Below are positions 8,269 through 18,250 of a stretch of 64,000 bases of DNA, piece by piece. How positions within the stretch are numbered: the stretch's first letter is position 1; each line of letters begins with the position of its first letter. Where the stretch lies: contig NZ_JAMRXH010000019.1 of NCBI RefSeq assembly GCF_023740735.1, forward strand, positions 62,001-126,000. Reading direction: 5' to 3'. The position numbers and the translations under genes are program-made. Source of the DNA: Nocardia sp. CDC159. Its GTDB lineage: Bacteria > Actinomycetota > Actinomycetes > Mycobacteriales > Mycobacteriaceae. The notes beneath the pieces are model-generated. The model was not told where the DNA came from. It worked only from the letters and a program-made list of their open reading frames with translations, and made no database searches.

Positions 8269-9162
8269 TCAGGCGGTCCGGTGGGCCGCCTGATCTCGGG
8301 CGACGACCTCATCGGTCATCGTCGAGAAGAATCCGCCGACCACATCCTCGATCTCGGAGATCGACTCGGCGCAGTACAGCACGGGCTGGTAGTGGGTGAT
8401 GTCGTAGACCGCCGTGCCCATTTCGTGAATGTTCAACGGGCGCAACTGCGCGCTGCGGAACTCCTCGATCTCGCCGTAGGACGACAGCAGGCCCGCGCCG
8501 TAGCAGCGCACCTCGCCCTGCTCGCGCACGACGCCGAACTCCATCGAGAACCAGAACACATTGGCCAGGAACTTCAGTGCCGCTTCGGTTTCCAGTCGGG
8601 CCACCGCCGCGCCGACCTCGGCGTAGATCGCCGCGAAGCGCGGGCTGGCCAATTGGTTGGCGTGGCCGATGATCTCGTGGATGGCGTCCGGTTCAGGGGT
8701 GTACAGCGGGGCCGAGTGATGGCGAATGTACTGGGTGGAGTGGAAGGTTCGCTGGGCGAACGAGCCGAAGAACTGCCGCAGCGGCACCAGTCCGGCCGCG
8801 GGGACGTACTGGAAACCGCTGAGCGGCACCAGCTTCGCGGTCACCTCGTCCAGTTGCGGGATGTGATCGGTGGGAAGTCCCAGTCGCTCCTCACCGGCCA
8901 GCACCTCCGCCGAGGCGTATTTACGGTGCTTGCGGGCCAGCTCGGCGGAGACGATCCGCCAGACTTCCTGTTCCTCGTCGGTGTAGTCGACGTGCGGCAG
9001 CGGGTCGCCGGGCCGATACGACATCGCCATGGCGGCGATGGAATTGCGGCGAGCCCGATATACCTGATCGTGGACGCCCGGGTGCTCGTCGCTCAGGTGC
9101 ACCGTCACGTCGCCGTCGGTTCCCGTGGTCACCGGAGAGTACAGCTGAGCTTCGTTGAACAT
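8269..9162 (-). CDS. phhA: phenylalanine 4-monooxygenase
   Basis: About 297 residues from ATG 9162 (an in-frame TTG at 9174 would add four). It is a pterin- and iron-dependent aromatic amino acid hydroxylase converting phenylalanine to tyrosine in the cytosol. The 2-His-1-Glu iron site is visible: HEIIGH supplies both His and the Glu comes from WFSMEFG. Also typical are FQYVPAAGLVPLRQFF and the C-terminal YDITHYQPVLYCAES. Length matches single-domain bacterial enzymes. It appears monocistronic. Confidence 0.92.
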   Translation of the reverse strand: MFNEAQLYSPVTTGTDGDVTVHLSDEHPGVHDQVYRARRNSIAAMAMSYRPGDPLPHVDYTDEEQEVWRIVSAELARKHRKYASAEVLAGEERLGLPTDHIPQLDEVTAKLVPLSGFQYVPAAGLVPLRQFFGSFAQRTFHSTQYIRHHSAPLYTPEPDAIHEIIGHANQLASPRFAAIYAEVGAAVARLETEAALKFLANVFWFSMEFGVVREQGEVRCYGAGLLSSYGEIEEFRSAQLRPLNIHEMGTAVYDITHYQPVLYCAESISEIEDVVGGFFSTMTDEVVARDQAAHRTA

Positions 9163-9384
9163 ACTTCGATGCAAGCACTACCGGACGATTCAGACAACAA
9201 ACCCTCGTTTTGCTGTGCAGATTGAATAGGGGGTCGGTGTCGCGGGGAGTTGGCGTCGTATCTGTTCGAAACGAGTGGTACTGGGTACCGTCCAGACTGA
9301 GACTCGAACAATGGAAAAGGCCGTCGTAGTGGTGCCGAGCAGCGGAGGAGTCGGGGGCACGGTGGCCGACCGACAGTGGTGGGG

Positions 9385-10158
9385 ATGAGCGATGTGACGG
9401 CAGAGCACGAGATCAAGTGGTCGGTGCACCGGCTGCGGGGATGCTCGGTGGTCCGACCGGTGGGTGAACTCGATGCCACGACGTATCGGGGCTTCGGTGA
9501 CGACCTGGTCAAGTTCACCCTGGATCTGCCGCGTGCCGTGATCGTCGTGGCCGACGAGCTGGTGGTGCGGGCCGAGCCGCTGCTGACCGCCTTCGCCAAT
9601 GCCTGGATGCGCGGCAACGACTGGCCCGGCGTGCCGATTCTGCTGGTCGTGCAGGATTCCGGCAATCGGCGGGTGTTCGAGTGCAGCGCGATCCGGCGGT
9701 TCGTCCCGGTGTACGCGTCGGTAATCGCGGCGCTGCGGGGAGCGGAGGAGCCGCCGCTGCGCCGCCGGATGAGCATCACGCTGGTGCGCACCGGGAACTG
9801 TGCGCAGCGGGCACGTCGCTTCGTCGACGAGGTGTGCGAGGAATGGAAGATCGTCCAGGTGCGTTCCGACGCCGAGCTGGTGACCACGGAATTCGTGGAG
9901 AATTCGCTCCGGCACAACCGGGTCGGCACCGATCTGAGCGTGCGGCTGGAGCTGCACCAGGACCTGCTGACCGTCGCGGTGGGCGACGATGATCCGCGCG
10001 AGGCCGTCCTGCGTGAGCCGCTGCCCGGCGATACCCGCCTGTACGGTCTGCATGTCGTCGCGCGCATGGCTCGGGCGTGGGGCTGCGCCCCGCGCTGGCC
10101 GGTCGGCAAGGTCGTCTGGGCGGCGCTGCCGATCGGACCGCGTTGTCAGCTCGGTTGA
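9385..10158 (+). CDS. STAS-like plus RsbW-type ATPase (partner-switching protein)
   Basis: About 257 residues; ATG 9385 is preferred, GTG 9376 is possible. The first 110 residues resemble a STAS/anti-anti-sigma fold (VVRPVGELDATTYRGF). Residues 135-255 are a HATPase_c domain with N-box TEFVENSLRHN, the ADP-contact VAVGDDDP and GLHVVARMARAWG. Such fusions act in sigma-factor partner switching. The stop overlaps by 13 nt the convergent CheR-PAS gene, and the neighbourhood suggests an atypical signalling cluster. Confidence 0.7.
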   Translation: MSDVTAEHEIKWSVHRLRGCSVVRPVGELDATTYRGFGDDLVKFTLDLPRAVIVVADELVVRAEPLLTAFANAWMRGNDWPGVPILLVVQDSGNRRVFECSAIRRFVPVYASVIAALRGAEEPPLRRRMSITLVRTGNCAQRARRFVDEVCEEWKIVQVRSDAELVTTEFVENSLRHNRVGTDLSVRLELHQDLLTVAVGDDDPREAVLREPLPGDTRLYGLHVVARMARAWGCAPRWPVGKVVWAALPIGPRCQLG

Positions 10159-12016
10159 GCCGGAGATCCGTCGCCGAGGGGTTCCATCGAAAGGATCGCG
10201 CCCGTCGCGGCACCGCTGCGGTCACGCAGGGCCGTGCACACTACGCGCAGCAGGATCCGGCGACCGCGGCGATTGACCCCTTCGAGTCGAATCTCGCGGC
10301 GGTAGTGCGGATCGCCGAGCGCCGGGCGCACGATCGGGCGCAGTTCGGCCACGGGCAGCCCGATATCCAGATTCAGCAGGTGGTCGCCCTCGGCCTCCTC
10401 GGGGCGCAGACCCCACAGATTCTCCGCACCGGCATTCCACACCACGATGCGCATCGAGGTGTCAACCACGATCACACCCGCGTACCAGGAACTCATGACG
10501 GCGAAGAAGAATTCGTTGACCTCGTCGAGTTCGCTACTGCGCTCGCGTAATTCGTTGTTGATGGTCTGGAGCTCGTCGTTGGTGGACTGGAGTTCCTCGT
10601 TGGTGGTCTCGAGCTCCTCGTTGGTGGACTGGAGTTCCTCGTTGGTCGTCTCGAGCTCCTCGACCGTGGATTGCAGTTCCTCGTTGGTGGTCTCGAGCTC
10701 CTCGTTGGTGGATTGCAGTTCCTCGTAGGCCGATTCGCGCTGCTGGTTGGCGTGGTTGAGCTCGGCGAGCAGGCGACGGGTCGCGGTGATGTCGTGGAAG
10801 ACCAGGGAGACGCCGAGAATGAGATCCTCGGACAGCAACGGACTCACATGCACCTCGAGCGTCAATGTCTCGCCCGGGCCGCGCTGCCATTCGATGTCCT
10901 TGATGCGCAACGCCCTTCGCTCGGCCCGCGCCTGCGCGATGTAACCGCGCAATTCCACGGCCGGTACGACAGCTCCAAATCCCGCATGGGACGGCCGATA
11001 TCGCGCTCGGTCAGTCCGAACAGGTGCTTGGCCTGCTGGTTGACCAGCGCCACCGCATCGTCGTGGCCGAGCACCACCTGGGCGACCGGCCCGGTCGAAA
11101 ACGACAGTCCGCGCAGGGTTTCCAGGTGATCCGGTTCGCGCCGATCCGCGACCACGGTACGGCCGAATACGTGGCCGACGTCCATTCGGCTGCTGGGCAC
11201 CTTGCGGAAGATCCGGCGCTTGAGATCGACCGGATCGAAGATGCGGCTGTGGCTGAGCAGCATTTCGGCCTTGCCCAGGAATAGCAAACCCCGCGGCGAG
11301 AGGGCGAAGTGGAACTTGTCCAGGATCTTGGTCTGGGTCTCGGCGTTGAAGTACATCAACGTGTTGCGGCAGGCGAGCAGGTCGATCCGGGAGATCGGCG
11401 CGTCCTGCACCAGATCGTTGCGGCCGAAGATCACCGAGCGGCGCAGATCCTTACGGAAGGCGTAGCGCCCACCCGTCGGCTCGAAATAGCGCTGCACCAG
11501 CTTCTGACCGAGCGGGGCGACCTCCTTCTCGCTGTAGAGCGCGTGCCGGGCGGTGCTCAGGGCCTCCTCGTCCACGTCGGTGGCATAGATCTTGACCCGC
11601 TGGCGGAACTCGTCGATGCTCAGCGCCTCGGCCAGGACGATGGCCAGGCCGTAGGCCTCCTCACCCGACGCGCAGCCGGCACACCAGATTCGCACCGGCT
11701 CGTCGGGGCCGCGCTCGGCCAGCAGCGTCGGTACCACATCGGTTTGCAGGAAATCCCAGGCGTCCGGGTCGCGGAAGAAACCGGTCACATTGATCAGGAT
11801 GGTATTGAACAGGGAGACGAACTCGTCCGAATTCGCCTGCAGCACATCGAGATATTCCGCATAGTCCTCGATGCCGAGCTGATTCATGCGCCGATCGACG
11901 CGACGCATGAGGCTGCTGCGTTTGTAGCCGGTGAAATCGAAGCCGCGGGCTTCCTTGAGGTACTGCAGGATCTCCTCGAAGCCAAGGGTGGCGATCGGCG
12001 ACATGTCCTGGTCCAC
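10146..12016 (-). pseudogene. CheR methyltransferase-PAS fusion, split by a frameshift
   Basis: The first part (12016 to about 10960) is a CheR-type SAM-dependent methyltransferase: GYKRSSLMRRVDRRM, the SAM loop IWCAGCASGEEAYGLA, then ACRNTLMYF and a PAS-like region ending RDLELSYRP. The second part continues in another frame from about 10958 with VELRGYIAQARAERRAL, a PAS-type fold, a coiled coil of repeated TNEELET/STNEEL units and a final PAS domain. In relatives SYRP and VELR are contiguous, so one base is missing near 10958-10964. This is either a real inactivating mutation or a read error. GTG 12016 and ATG 12004 are alternative starts. It follows cheB by about 20 nt. Confidence 0.8.
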
Positions 12017-12037
12017 CAACCCAACGTACCGGGCTCG

Positions 12038-13024
12038 TCAGTCGGCGCGGCGGTCGACCAGCAGCTTTCGAAGAATTTCTGCGGCGTGGGAGTTTTCGGC
12101 GCTCTGGTCGGCGAAGCGAGTGGCCATGCGGTCGTCGCCGTGGCGCTGAGCGTCGGCGCGCATCCGGTCGGCCAGGTGCCGTCGCTCCTCGAGAGCCCGT
12201 AGCGCCGTCCACAGGGCCTTCTCCACCTCCAGGCTCTGCTCGAGCAGCAGCGCCTCCGCGGTCCAGGCGTGACCGACGCGGCAGCGATAGCGCTTGCCGT
12301 CAGCGAGGGCGTAGAGCGAGCCGTTGCAGTCCGGGCAGCTCAGACCCGCTGGTTGGGCCATGGTTGTCACCTCGTTGCGCAGCAGCCCACCGGCGTCGAT
12401 GCGGGCTTCGAGACGATCGAGTTCCGATGGTGGGGCGGCGGTGAATTCGATCCGTTCGACCAGGCTTTTGGACACCGCGGCGCCCAGTTCGCGGGCGGGC
12501 AGCACCAGATCCGCGGCGACGTGGGCCAGTGCGTTGTCGGGCATGCTGCGGTACAGCGCCTCGGTGGGCTCCTGCACCGCGGCGAGCCCGCCCCGGGACT
12601 TGATCAGCGCCAGACCGGCGGTGCCGTCGTCGAGGGATCCGGACAGCACCACGCCCGCGACCCGGCAGTCCCAGGTCATCGCGGCGGAACGGAACAGCGC
12701 GTCGATGCCAGGACGGTGGCCGTTCTCGGAGGGGCCGTGCGAGAGCACGATGTGCTCGGCGGTGACCAGCAGGTGATGATCGGGGACGGCGGTGTAGATG
12801 ATGCCGGGCGCCAGTGGCGCGCCGTGGTGCGCGGGCCGTGCGGGTATCGGTGCGACCCGCTGCAGGGTCGTGGCCAGGACCGAGGTGCCGCCCGACGGCA
12901 GGTGCAGCACCACCAGGACCGCGGCCGGGAGGTCCGGTGGGAGGCCGGATACGAATTCGCGCAGCGCCTCGACGCCGCCCGCGGAGGCGCCGACCACGAT
13001 CACGTGGGTAGGCTTGGTGCTCAC
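12038..13024 (-). CDS. cheB: stand-alone CheB-type methylesterase
   Basis: 328 residues from GTG 13024 with AGAGGAAAG upstream. The CheB catalytic domain fills residues 1-190: Ser in VVGASAGGVEAL, His in VLHLPSGG, Asp in GSLDDGTAGLALI. No receiver domain is present. A C-terminal segment carries CPDCNGSLYA...YRCRVGH, a small zinc-ribbon-like module usual in actinobacterial CheB/CheR/PAS clusters without flagella. It probably acts in signalling or RNA-polymerase-linked regulation rather than motility; the partner is the frameshifted CheR-PAS gene. Confidence 0.85.
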   Translation of the reverse strand: MSTKPTHVIVVGASAGGVEALREFVSGLPPDLPAAVLVVLHLPSGGTSVLATTLQRVAPIPARPAHHGAPLAPGIIYTAVPDHHLLVTAEHIVLSHGPSENGHRPGIDALFRSAAMTWDCRVAGVVLSGSLDDGTAGLALIKSRGGLAAVQEPTEALYRSMPDNALAHVAADLVLPARELGAAVSKSLVERIEFTAAPPSELDRLEARIDAGGLLRNEVTTMAQPAGLSCPDCNGSLYALADGKRYRCRVGHAWTAEALLLEQSLEVEKALWTALRALEERRHLADRMRADAQRHGDDRMATRFADQSAENSHAAEILRKLLVDRRAD

Positions 13025-13239
13025 GGTCTTTCCTCTCGGTCGACCGGCCCTGCCAGTGTCCACGCTACGCGCGGTTTCCAGTTCATGGGTCTGGACTGCC
13101 CGTTGCGCACTACTCCACACAGGCTGCGAGCTTTGTCCCTTTCATCCAGAATTAACCGAAGTGTTGCTATCGGTTCAGTGTGGCCCGGCACTATCCGCAC
13201 GGTTTGTGTCCGCCGGAAAGTAGATTGGGTATTTTTCGT

Positions 13240-14721
13240 ATGTCGTTCTCCTCCTCCAGGTCTCGATGGATTCGGGTCCTAGCCGTTCCGGGCGTGGCCG
13301 CCGTGCTGATCGGAACGATGGCCGGTTGCGGGTCGGATTCCGGTAAGCAGTCCAATGGTTCGCTGATCACCCCGGGGGCGCAGGGCACGCTGTCCGACAA
13401 TGGCGGCGCGCGGCGACTGACCGGCGATCGCAGTGCGGCGCTGCGGGATTCGATCAACGACAAGCAGGCCAAGAACGTCATCCTGCTGATCGGCGACGGC
13501 ATGGGTGATTCGGAGATCACCGTGGCGCGCAATGTGGCCGAGGGCGCGGGCGGCTACTTCAAGGGTATCGATGCGCTGCCGCTGACCGGTTCCTACACCC
13601 ACTACTCGCTGGACAAGAAGACCGGAAAGCCGGACTATGTCACCGATTCCGCGGCCAGCGGGTCGGCGTGGGCGACCGGCACCAAGACCTACAACGGCGC
13701 GATCGGGGTGGACATCAAGGGTGCGCCGCAGACCAATCTGGTCGAGATCGCCAAGGCCAACGGCAAGGCCACCGGCAATGTGACGACCGCGGAGATCCAG
13801 GATGCCACCCCGGCGGTGCTCGGGGCCCATGTGACCGACCGCAAATGTTACGGGCCGGACGAGACCTCGACGAAGTGTCCGACCAACGCGCTGGAGCAGG
13901 GCGGGCTCGGCTCGATCAGCGAGCAGCTGCTGGCGACGCGGGCCGATGTGACGCTGGGCGGTGGCGCCAAAAGCTTCGAGCAGAAGGCCAAGGCCGGGGA
14001 GTATCAGGGCAAAACCCTGCTCGAGCAGGCGAAGTCGCGGGGCTACAACGTCGTGTCCGATCGTGCCGGGCTGGACGCGGTGACCAAGGCCGATCAGACC
14101 GCGCCGGTGCTGGGGCTGTTCTCGCCGGGCAATATGCCGGTGCGGTGGGCCGGGGAGAAGGCCGTGCGCGACGGGCTGAACCTGCCCGCGCAGACCTGCA
14201 AGGACAATCCGGACCGCCCGGCGACGCTGCCGGATCTGGCGGGCATGACCCGCAAGGCGATCGATCTGCTGAAGGACCGCAAGGACGGCTTCTTCCTGCA
14301 GGTCGAGGGGGCTTCGATCGATAAGCAGGACCACAATGCCAATCCGTGCGGGCAGGTCGGCGAGACCGTCGATCTCGACGCCGCGGTGCAGGCGGCCCTG
14401 GAGTTCGCCAAGGCCGATGGCAACACCCTGGTGATCGTCACCGCCGACCACGCGCACTCGAGCCAGATCGTCCCGCTGGAGACGAAGTCCGCGTCGCTGA
14501 TGAGCAAGGTGGTCACCAAGGACGGCGCCGAGATCGGCATCTCCTACGGCACCTCCGAGGAGGCCGGATCGCAGGAGCACACCGGCACCCAGCTGCGCGT
14601 GGCCGCCTACGGGCCGCGGGCGGCGAATGTGGTGGGGCTGACCGATCAGACGGATCTGTTCTTCACCATGACCGATGCGTTGGGGCTGGATCGGAGCAAG
14701 AAGTTGGCCGCGGCGAAGTAG
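13240..14721 (+). CDS. phoA: alkaline phosphatase (PhoA family), lipoprotein
   Basis: 493 residues from ATG 13240. A lipoprotein signal with lipobox GTMAGC precedes the mature enzyme. Metal and nucleophile motifs of PhoA are all visible: ILLIGDGMGDSE, the nucleophilic Ser in DSAASGSAWATGTK, EGASIDKQDH, TADHAHS and GSQEHTGTQ. It hydrolyses phosphomonoesters on the outer membrane face to release phosphate. A 215-bp region upstream should carry its promoter; I see no certain Pho box. Confidence 0.93.
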   Translation: MSFSSSRSRWIRVLAVPGVAAVLIGTMAGCGSDSGKQSNGSLITPGAQGTLSDNGGARRLTGDRSAALRDSINDKQAKNVILLIGDGMGDSEITVARNVAEGAGGYFKGIDALPLTGSYTHYSLDKKTGKPDYVTDSAASGSAWATGTKTYNGAIGVDIKGAPQTNLVEIAKANGKATGNVTTAEIQDATPAVLGAHVTDRKCYGPDETSTKCPTNALEQGGLGSISEQLLATRADVTLGGGAKSFEQKAKAGEYQGKTLLEQAKSRGYNVVSDRAGLDAVTKADQTAPVLGLFSPGNMPVRWAGEKAVRDGLNLPAQTCKDNPDRPATLPDLAGMTRKAIDLLKDRKDGFFLQVEGASIDKQDHNANPCGQVGETVDLDAAVQAALEFAKADGNTLVIVTADHAHSSQIVPLETKSASLMSKVVTKDGAEIGISYGTSEEAGSQEHTGTQLRVAAYGPRAANVVGLTDQTDLFFTMTDALGLDRSKKLAAAK

Positions 14722-14738
14722 TCCGCGGGTCTGCGATG

Positions 14739-14771
14739 GGCCGCCTTCGTCAATGAGGGACGAAGGCGGCC
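14739..14771. terminator. bidirectional terminator
   Basis: GGCCGCCTTCGTC (14739-14751), a 7-nt loop, GACGAAGGCGGCC (14759-14771): a perfect 13-bp stem between the convergent phosphatase and peptidase genes. The stem shares GGCCGCCTTC with the terminator at 19571. Confidence 0.85.
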
Positions 14772-14779
14772 TTCGCGTT

Positions 14780-16300
14780 TCAGGAAGGGGAGCAGGTGGT
14801 TTCCGCGGGCGGCGGGGTGAGGTCGGTGAGGTAGCGGATCAGCGGCTCGTCGACGCACGCGGTGCCCCGGAAGGCGGCACCGTGCTGGGTGCCCTCGTAG
14901 GTGATGAGGGCGGCGTCGAGATAGCGGGCCAGGTTGCGGCCGCCCGCGTACGGCGTCGCGGGGTCGCCCGTTGTCGCGACGACGACGGTCTTGGGCAGGC
15001 CCGCGGTGTTGGGGACGTGCGGTTGGGAGAACGGGGGGAACGGCCAGAAAGCGCACACGGGCAGCGGGGTCAGCCCGGTGGCCCGGCCGTCGTCCGTAAT
15101 CGGTGCGGCGGCGCGGGTCCGGAGGTCGAGGACAGTGGCTGTCACGTGGTCGGTGATTCGCGGTTCCTCGCCGCACAGGACGGCCTGTTGGAGATCCCGC
15201 TCGACCGAACTCTCGAAGAACTCGGTCACTCCGGCCAGTGCGTCGCCGCGGCCTTTACGTAACTGGTTGAGGCCCTTGGTGATCACCGGCCACAGCGAAG
15301 GCTGATACAGCAGGTTCAACACGGCCCCGGTCGCGCCGAGGTATCCGAGGTTCTTGCCGTCGGCCGCGGGTACGGGCTGATTCTGAAGCGGAATCGTCAA
15401 TGCGCGGAACTCGGCGGTGGCTCGGCTCGGATCGGTGCCCAGCGGGCAGTCGGGCGAACGCGTGCAGTCGGCGGCGTATGCGTTGAAGGCATTCTGGAAG
15501 CCGGTGGCCATCGCCACTGGATCGAGCATGGTTGCCGTCGGATCGATCGCGGCGTCCAACACCATGGCGCGCACCCGATCCGGATACGTTTCCGCGATGG
15601 TCGATCCGAGCCGCGAGCCGTAGGAGCCGCCGAAATAGGTCAGCTTCTCGTCGCCCAGCACACCGCGGATCACGTCGAAGTCCCGCGCGACGTCGGCTGT
15701 TCCGATGTGCGCCAACAGTTTCGGATCGGTCCGGCGGACGCAGTCGGCGACGTAATCCCGGAATCGCTTTTCGGTCTGGGCGATTCCGATGGGCGACCTG
15801 TCCCAGACGGGATCCTCGCGATGCGCCCGATGCTCCTCCGGCGTACGGCAGGTCACCTTCGGCGTGGACGCTCCGAGGCCGCGGACATCGACACCGATCA
15901 CATCGAAGCGTTCGGCGAGCGGCGTCTCGGCCAGCAGCTGGGGAATGCCCGCCAGCCCCGGCCCGCCGGGCCCGCCGGGATTGGTGAGGAGTGACCCGAT
16001 CCGGTCGCCGCTCGCTCGATGTCGCGAAATCGCGATCTGCGCGGTCTCGCCGTCGGGTTCGGCGTAGTCGATCGGTACCGTGACGCGTGTGCATTCGAAT
16101 CCGTGCGCGTCGAGTTCTTCTGCGCCGGAGAAGCTTTCGCATGAGCCCCAGGCGAGTCGCTGGTGGTAGTAGCGGTCCATGCCGAGATCCGATTCCGCGG
16201 CGGCGTTGCCGCACCCGGCTGCCAGTAGGACGGCAACGGCTGTGAGGATTCTTCGCGAGCGTCGTCCGTATTGGGCAGATACCTTGTGCCGGTTGGTCAT
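14780..16300 (-). CDS. TAP-family secreted alpha/beta hydrolase (tripeptidyl aminopeptidase-like)
   Basis: 506 residues from ATG 16300 with GAGGGGGG upstream. Lipoprotein signal with lipobox AAGC (about residue 29). The alpha/beta-hydrolase fold shows oxyanion NPGGPGGPG, nucleophile elbow GGSYGS, catalytic Asp in TTGDPATPY and His in EGTQHGAA; the C-terminal TAP-like domain with CAFWPF is present. It is expected to release N-terminal peptides or act as an esterase at the cell surface. Confidence 0.88.
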   Translation of the reverse strand: MTNRHKVSAQYGRRSRRILTAVAVLLAAGCGNAAAESDLGMDRYYHQRLAWGSCESFSGAEELDAHGFECTRVTVPIDYAEPDGETAQIAISRHRASGDRIGSLLTNPGGPGGPGLAGIPQLLAETPLAERFDVIGVDVRGLGASTPKVTCRTPEEHRAHREDPVWDRSPIGIAQTEKRFRDYVADCVRRTDPKLLAHIGTADVARDFDVIRGVLGDEKLTYFGGSYGSRLGSTIAETYPDRVRAMVLDAAIDPTATMLDPVAMATGFQNAFNAYAADCTRSPDCPLGTDPSRATAEFRALTIPLQNQPVPAADGKNLGYLGATGAVLNLLYQPSLWPVITKGLNQLRKGRGDALAGVTEFFESSVERDLQQAVLCGEEPRITDHVTATVLDLRTRAAAPITDDGRATGLTPLPVCAFWPFPPFSQPHVPNTAGLPKTVVVATTGDPATPYAGGRNLARYLDAALITYEGTQHGAAFRGTACVDEPLIRYLTDLTPPPAETTCSPS

Positions 16301-16396
16301 TCGTCCCCCCTCGTAGATCGGAAGCGGCCTCATTCTGTCAGACCCGCTCGGCCTCCGCGATCTTCTTCCGGGGATAGCGGGCCGAGGGGGCTGTGG

Positions 16397-17389
16397 ATGG
16401 CTGGGTGGTTCAATCCGCGCTCGAGCTGGTGGCCCGGTCCGTATGATCGCGACATGGGGGAGGTCTTTCATCATCTCGTTCGCCTGCTGGAGCCCTTTGC
16501 CGGGTTGCTGGATTACCTGAGCCCCTGGGGAATTCCATGGCCGTTGACCTTCGCGCTGGTCTTCCCGGTGGTCGCCGGGGTGCTTTCCGTGATGGTGTGG
16601 TGGTCTCGTGGGACCGCCTGGCCCGTTCGATGCGACTACCCGATCACGACCACGGGTCATCCGTGCAGAAACCGTGTGTTGGGCGAATGGGGGCGGTGCC
16701 GTTATCACCGTCCGGGTACTCGGCGGCGCAGCGGCCGTGCGGTACGGGAACTCTACCGGTGGCAAACAGTGCAGCGCGGTGGCCGTCTCGTCGAACGAGA
16801 CGATGTCCACGGGCGCGGTTTCCTCCGTGATCGGTCAGGGATCCGCGGCCTGCTGTACTACCGGGGGTTCGCCCGGCCGCCGCGCAATGTACGGGGAATC
16901 TGGCGCACCTGGCTCACCGAGCGCGGCGATGATTGGCGCAAGCTCATCGCACAGCTCCGCGATGACGGCGTACTGGACTTTCGCGTGTTGTTCACGGGCG
17001 CGGCGAGTGCCTCGGCCCGCGTAGGGGTTTCGTCCCGGCTGACCCGAGTGATCCGAGCGACCAGATTGGTTTTGCTGCTGGCCACGGCCGGACTCGTGCT
17101 GGTCGGCTATACGGTGTGGCGGAACTATGATCCGAAGAGCACGCTCAGCTACGTCGCTGCCCTGATGTTCATCGCCGCCTGGGCCGTGGCTCGATGGGGT
17201 ATCTGGGCAGAGGTGGCCTCCGACACCGAGATTCGGTGGCGTGGTGGTTGGTTGCGCAATGCGGCTATCCAAACCGTGAAATGGTTCGCCGCCTTCATGC
17301 TCATCTCGGTCCTGGCCGGAGAGCTGATCACCCGAATCGAAAAGCTCCTGCGTGGCCCCGGCCAGTTGGACATCGGCGGCATCTGGTAG
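16397..17389 (+). CDS. membrane protein of unknown function
   Basis: 330 residues from ATG 16397, chosen because GAGGGGG lies 6 nt upstream (ATG 16454 lacks a ribosome site). One hydrophobic segment stands near residue 60 (FALVFPVVAGVLSVMVWW), and three more in the last 120 residues. Between them is a soluble Arg-rich part with CDYPITTTGHPCRNRV...CRYH, a possible metal or disulfide knuckle. I recognise no family. It diverges from the TAP peptidase gene. Confidence 0.65.
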   Translation: MAGWFNPRSSWWPGPYDRDMGEVFHHLVRLLEPFAGLLDYLSPWGIPWPLTFALVFPVVAGVLSVMVWWSRGTAWPVRCDYPITTTGHPCRNRVLGEWGRCRYHRPGTRRRSGRAVRELYRWQTVQRGGRLVERDDVHGRGFLRDRSGIRGLLYYRGFARPPRNVRGIWRTWLTERGDDWRKLIAQLRDDGVLDFRVLFTGAASASARVGVSSRLTRVIRATRLVLLLATAGLVLVGYTVWRNYDPKSTLSYVAALMFIAAWAVARWGIWAEVASDTEIRWRGGWLRNAAIQTVKWFAAFMLISVLAGELITRIEKLLRGPGQLDIGGIW

Positions 17390-17484
17390 CGAAGTGGCAA
17401 CCCTTCCGGCGAGCGGCGAAAGGTAAGGCCGCACGATGTGGGTGCGAAGGTGCTCGGATAGACGGTAGGTCTGTGGCTGGGTGA

Positions 17485-17814
17485 TTACTGCGCCATCGTG
17501 CCGACGGCGTCCTCGATGCGTTGCAGGTTGTCGGCGTACCTGGCGTCGACGGATACACGACTCTGGACGATCTCCACGATCTTCTGGCCGATGCTCTCCA
17601 ACTCGGTCAGGCTGCTCAGGATTTCTCGGTGCCGCACGTGGGCGAAATCGACCAGGGCAGGTCCGGTCTTCCATCCCGGGTTGGCGTCGGAGGCGGGCTG
17701 GACATTGCGGAACTGGTTCTCCAGAAGGGCTTTGGCCTGGTTACCGTGATCGGTGATGGCGGTGCCTGCGTCGGTGGCCGAGGCCGGATCCACGCAGATG
17801 CCGATGTTTCCCAT
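17485..17814 (-). CDS. small helical protein, ESX-like
   Basis: 109 residues with no signal or membrane segment; mostly helical (EILSSLTELESIGQKIVEIV). It is the third gene of an operon whose first gene encodes an ESX-like N-terminal domain fused to Amidase_6. Size and helical content resemble the small proteins secreted with, or chaperoning, polymorphic type VII effectors. No WXG motif; a single W in PGWKTG. Function not recognised. Confidence 0.55.
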   Translation of the reverse strand: MGNIGICVDPASATDAGTAITDHGNQAKALLENQFRNVQPASDANPGWKTGPALVDFAHVRHREILSSLTELESIGQKIVEIVQSRVSVDARYADNLQRIEDAVGTMAQ

Positions 17815-17830
17815 GGCCGGCTCCTATCTA

Positions 17831-18250
17831 TCAGATGCGGGATGCGCAGGGGTGGTAGTCGGGTGACAGCGGTTCGGACGGGCTGGGGGAGATCACTCCG
17901 AACAGCACGATCACCGTGTAGAGGCCGGTAATCACGGCCGCGACGATGGCGACCGTGGAGCCGAGCCCGCGAAACCTGCTGGCACGCCTTGCGATCAACA
18001 TCGTGAGCACAATGAAGGCCGCCGTCGATACGACCATCAGCACGACGCCGAGATAGTCACCGACGAGCGCGATGCCCGGCACATCGATCCGCATGCTGCA
18101 TCGGCTGGCCACCAGATCGTCGGTGCGCTGCTGCAGCACCGAGTCGGCCCATACGAACAGGATCGTCGCGACCACGAACGAGAGGATGGCCGTAACGGCC
18201 GTTACCGCAACATCTTTCCGCATCCGCGTACCGTATCGAGGCTCGTTCAC
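17831..18250 (-). CDS. small membrane protein, candidate immunity protein
   Basis: 139 residues with three hydrophobic helices (TAVTAILSFVVATILFVWA; LGVVLMVVSTAAFIVLTMLI; TVAIVAAVITGLYTVIVLFG). Its ATG overlaps the stop of the Amidase_6 effector gene (ATGA), so both are co-translated. A short membrane protein following a type VII toxin gene is a common place for an immunity protein, which would protect the envelope from a peptidoglycan-cutting effector. The role is inferred from position only. Confidence 0.55.
   Translation of the reverse strand: MNEPRYGTRMRKDVAVTAVTAILSFVVATILFVWADSVLQQRTDDLVASRCSMRIDVPGIALVGDYLGVVLMVVSTAAFIVLTMLIARRASRFRGLGSTVAIVAAVITGLYTVIVLFGVISPSPSEPLSPDYHPCASRI

Noticed and set aside
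10530..10730. DNA repeat array in the CheR-PAS gene
   Set aside because: The repeats encode a coiled coil of TNEELE units known in this family, so they are protein-level repeats, not a mobile or regulatory array.
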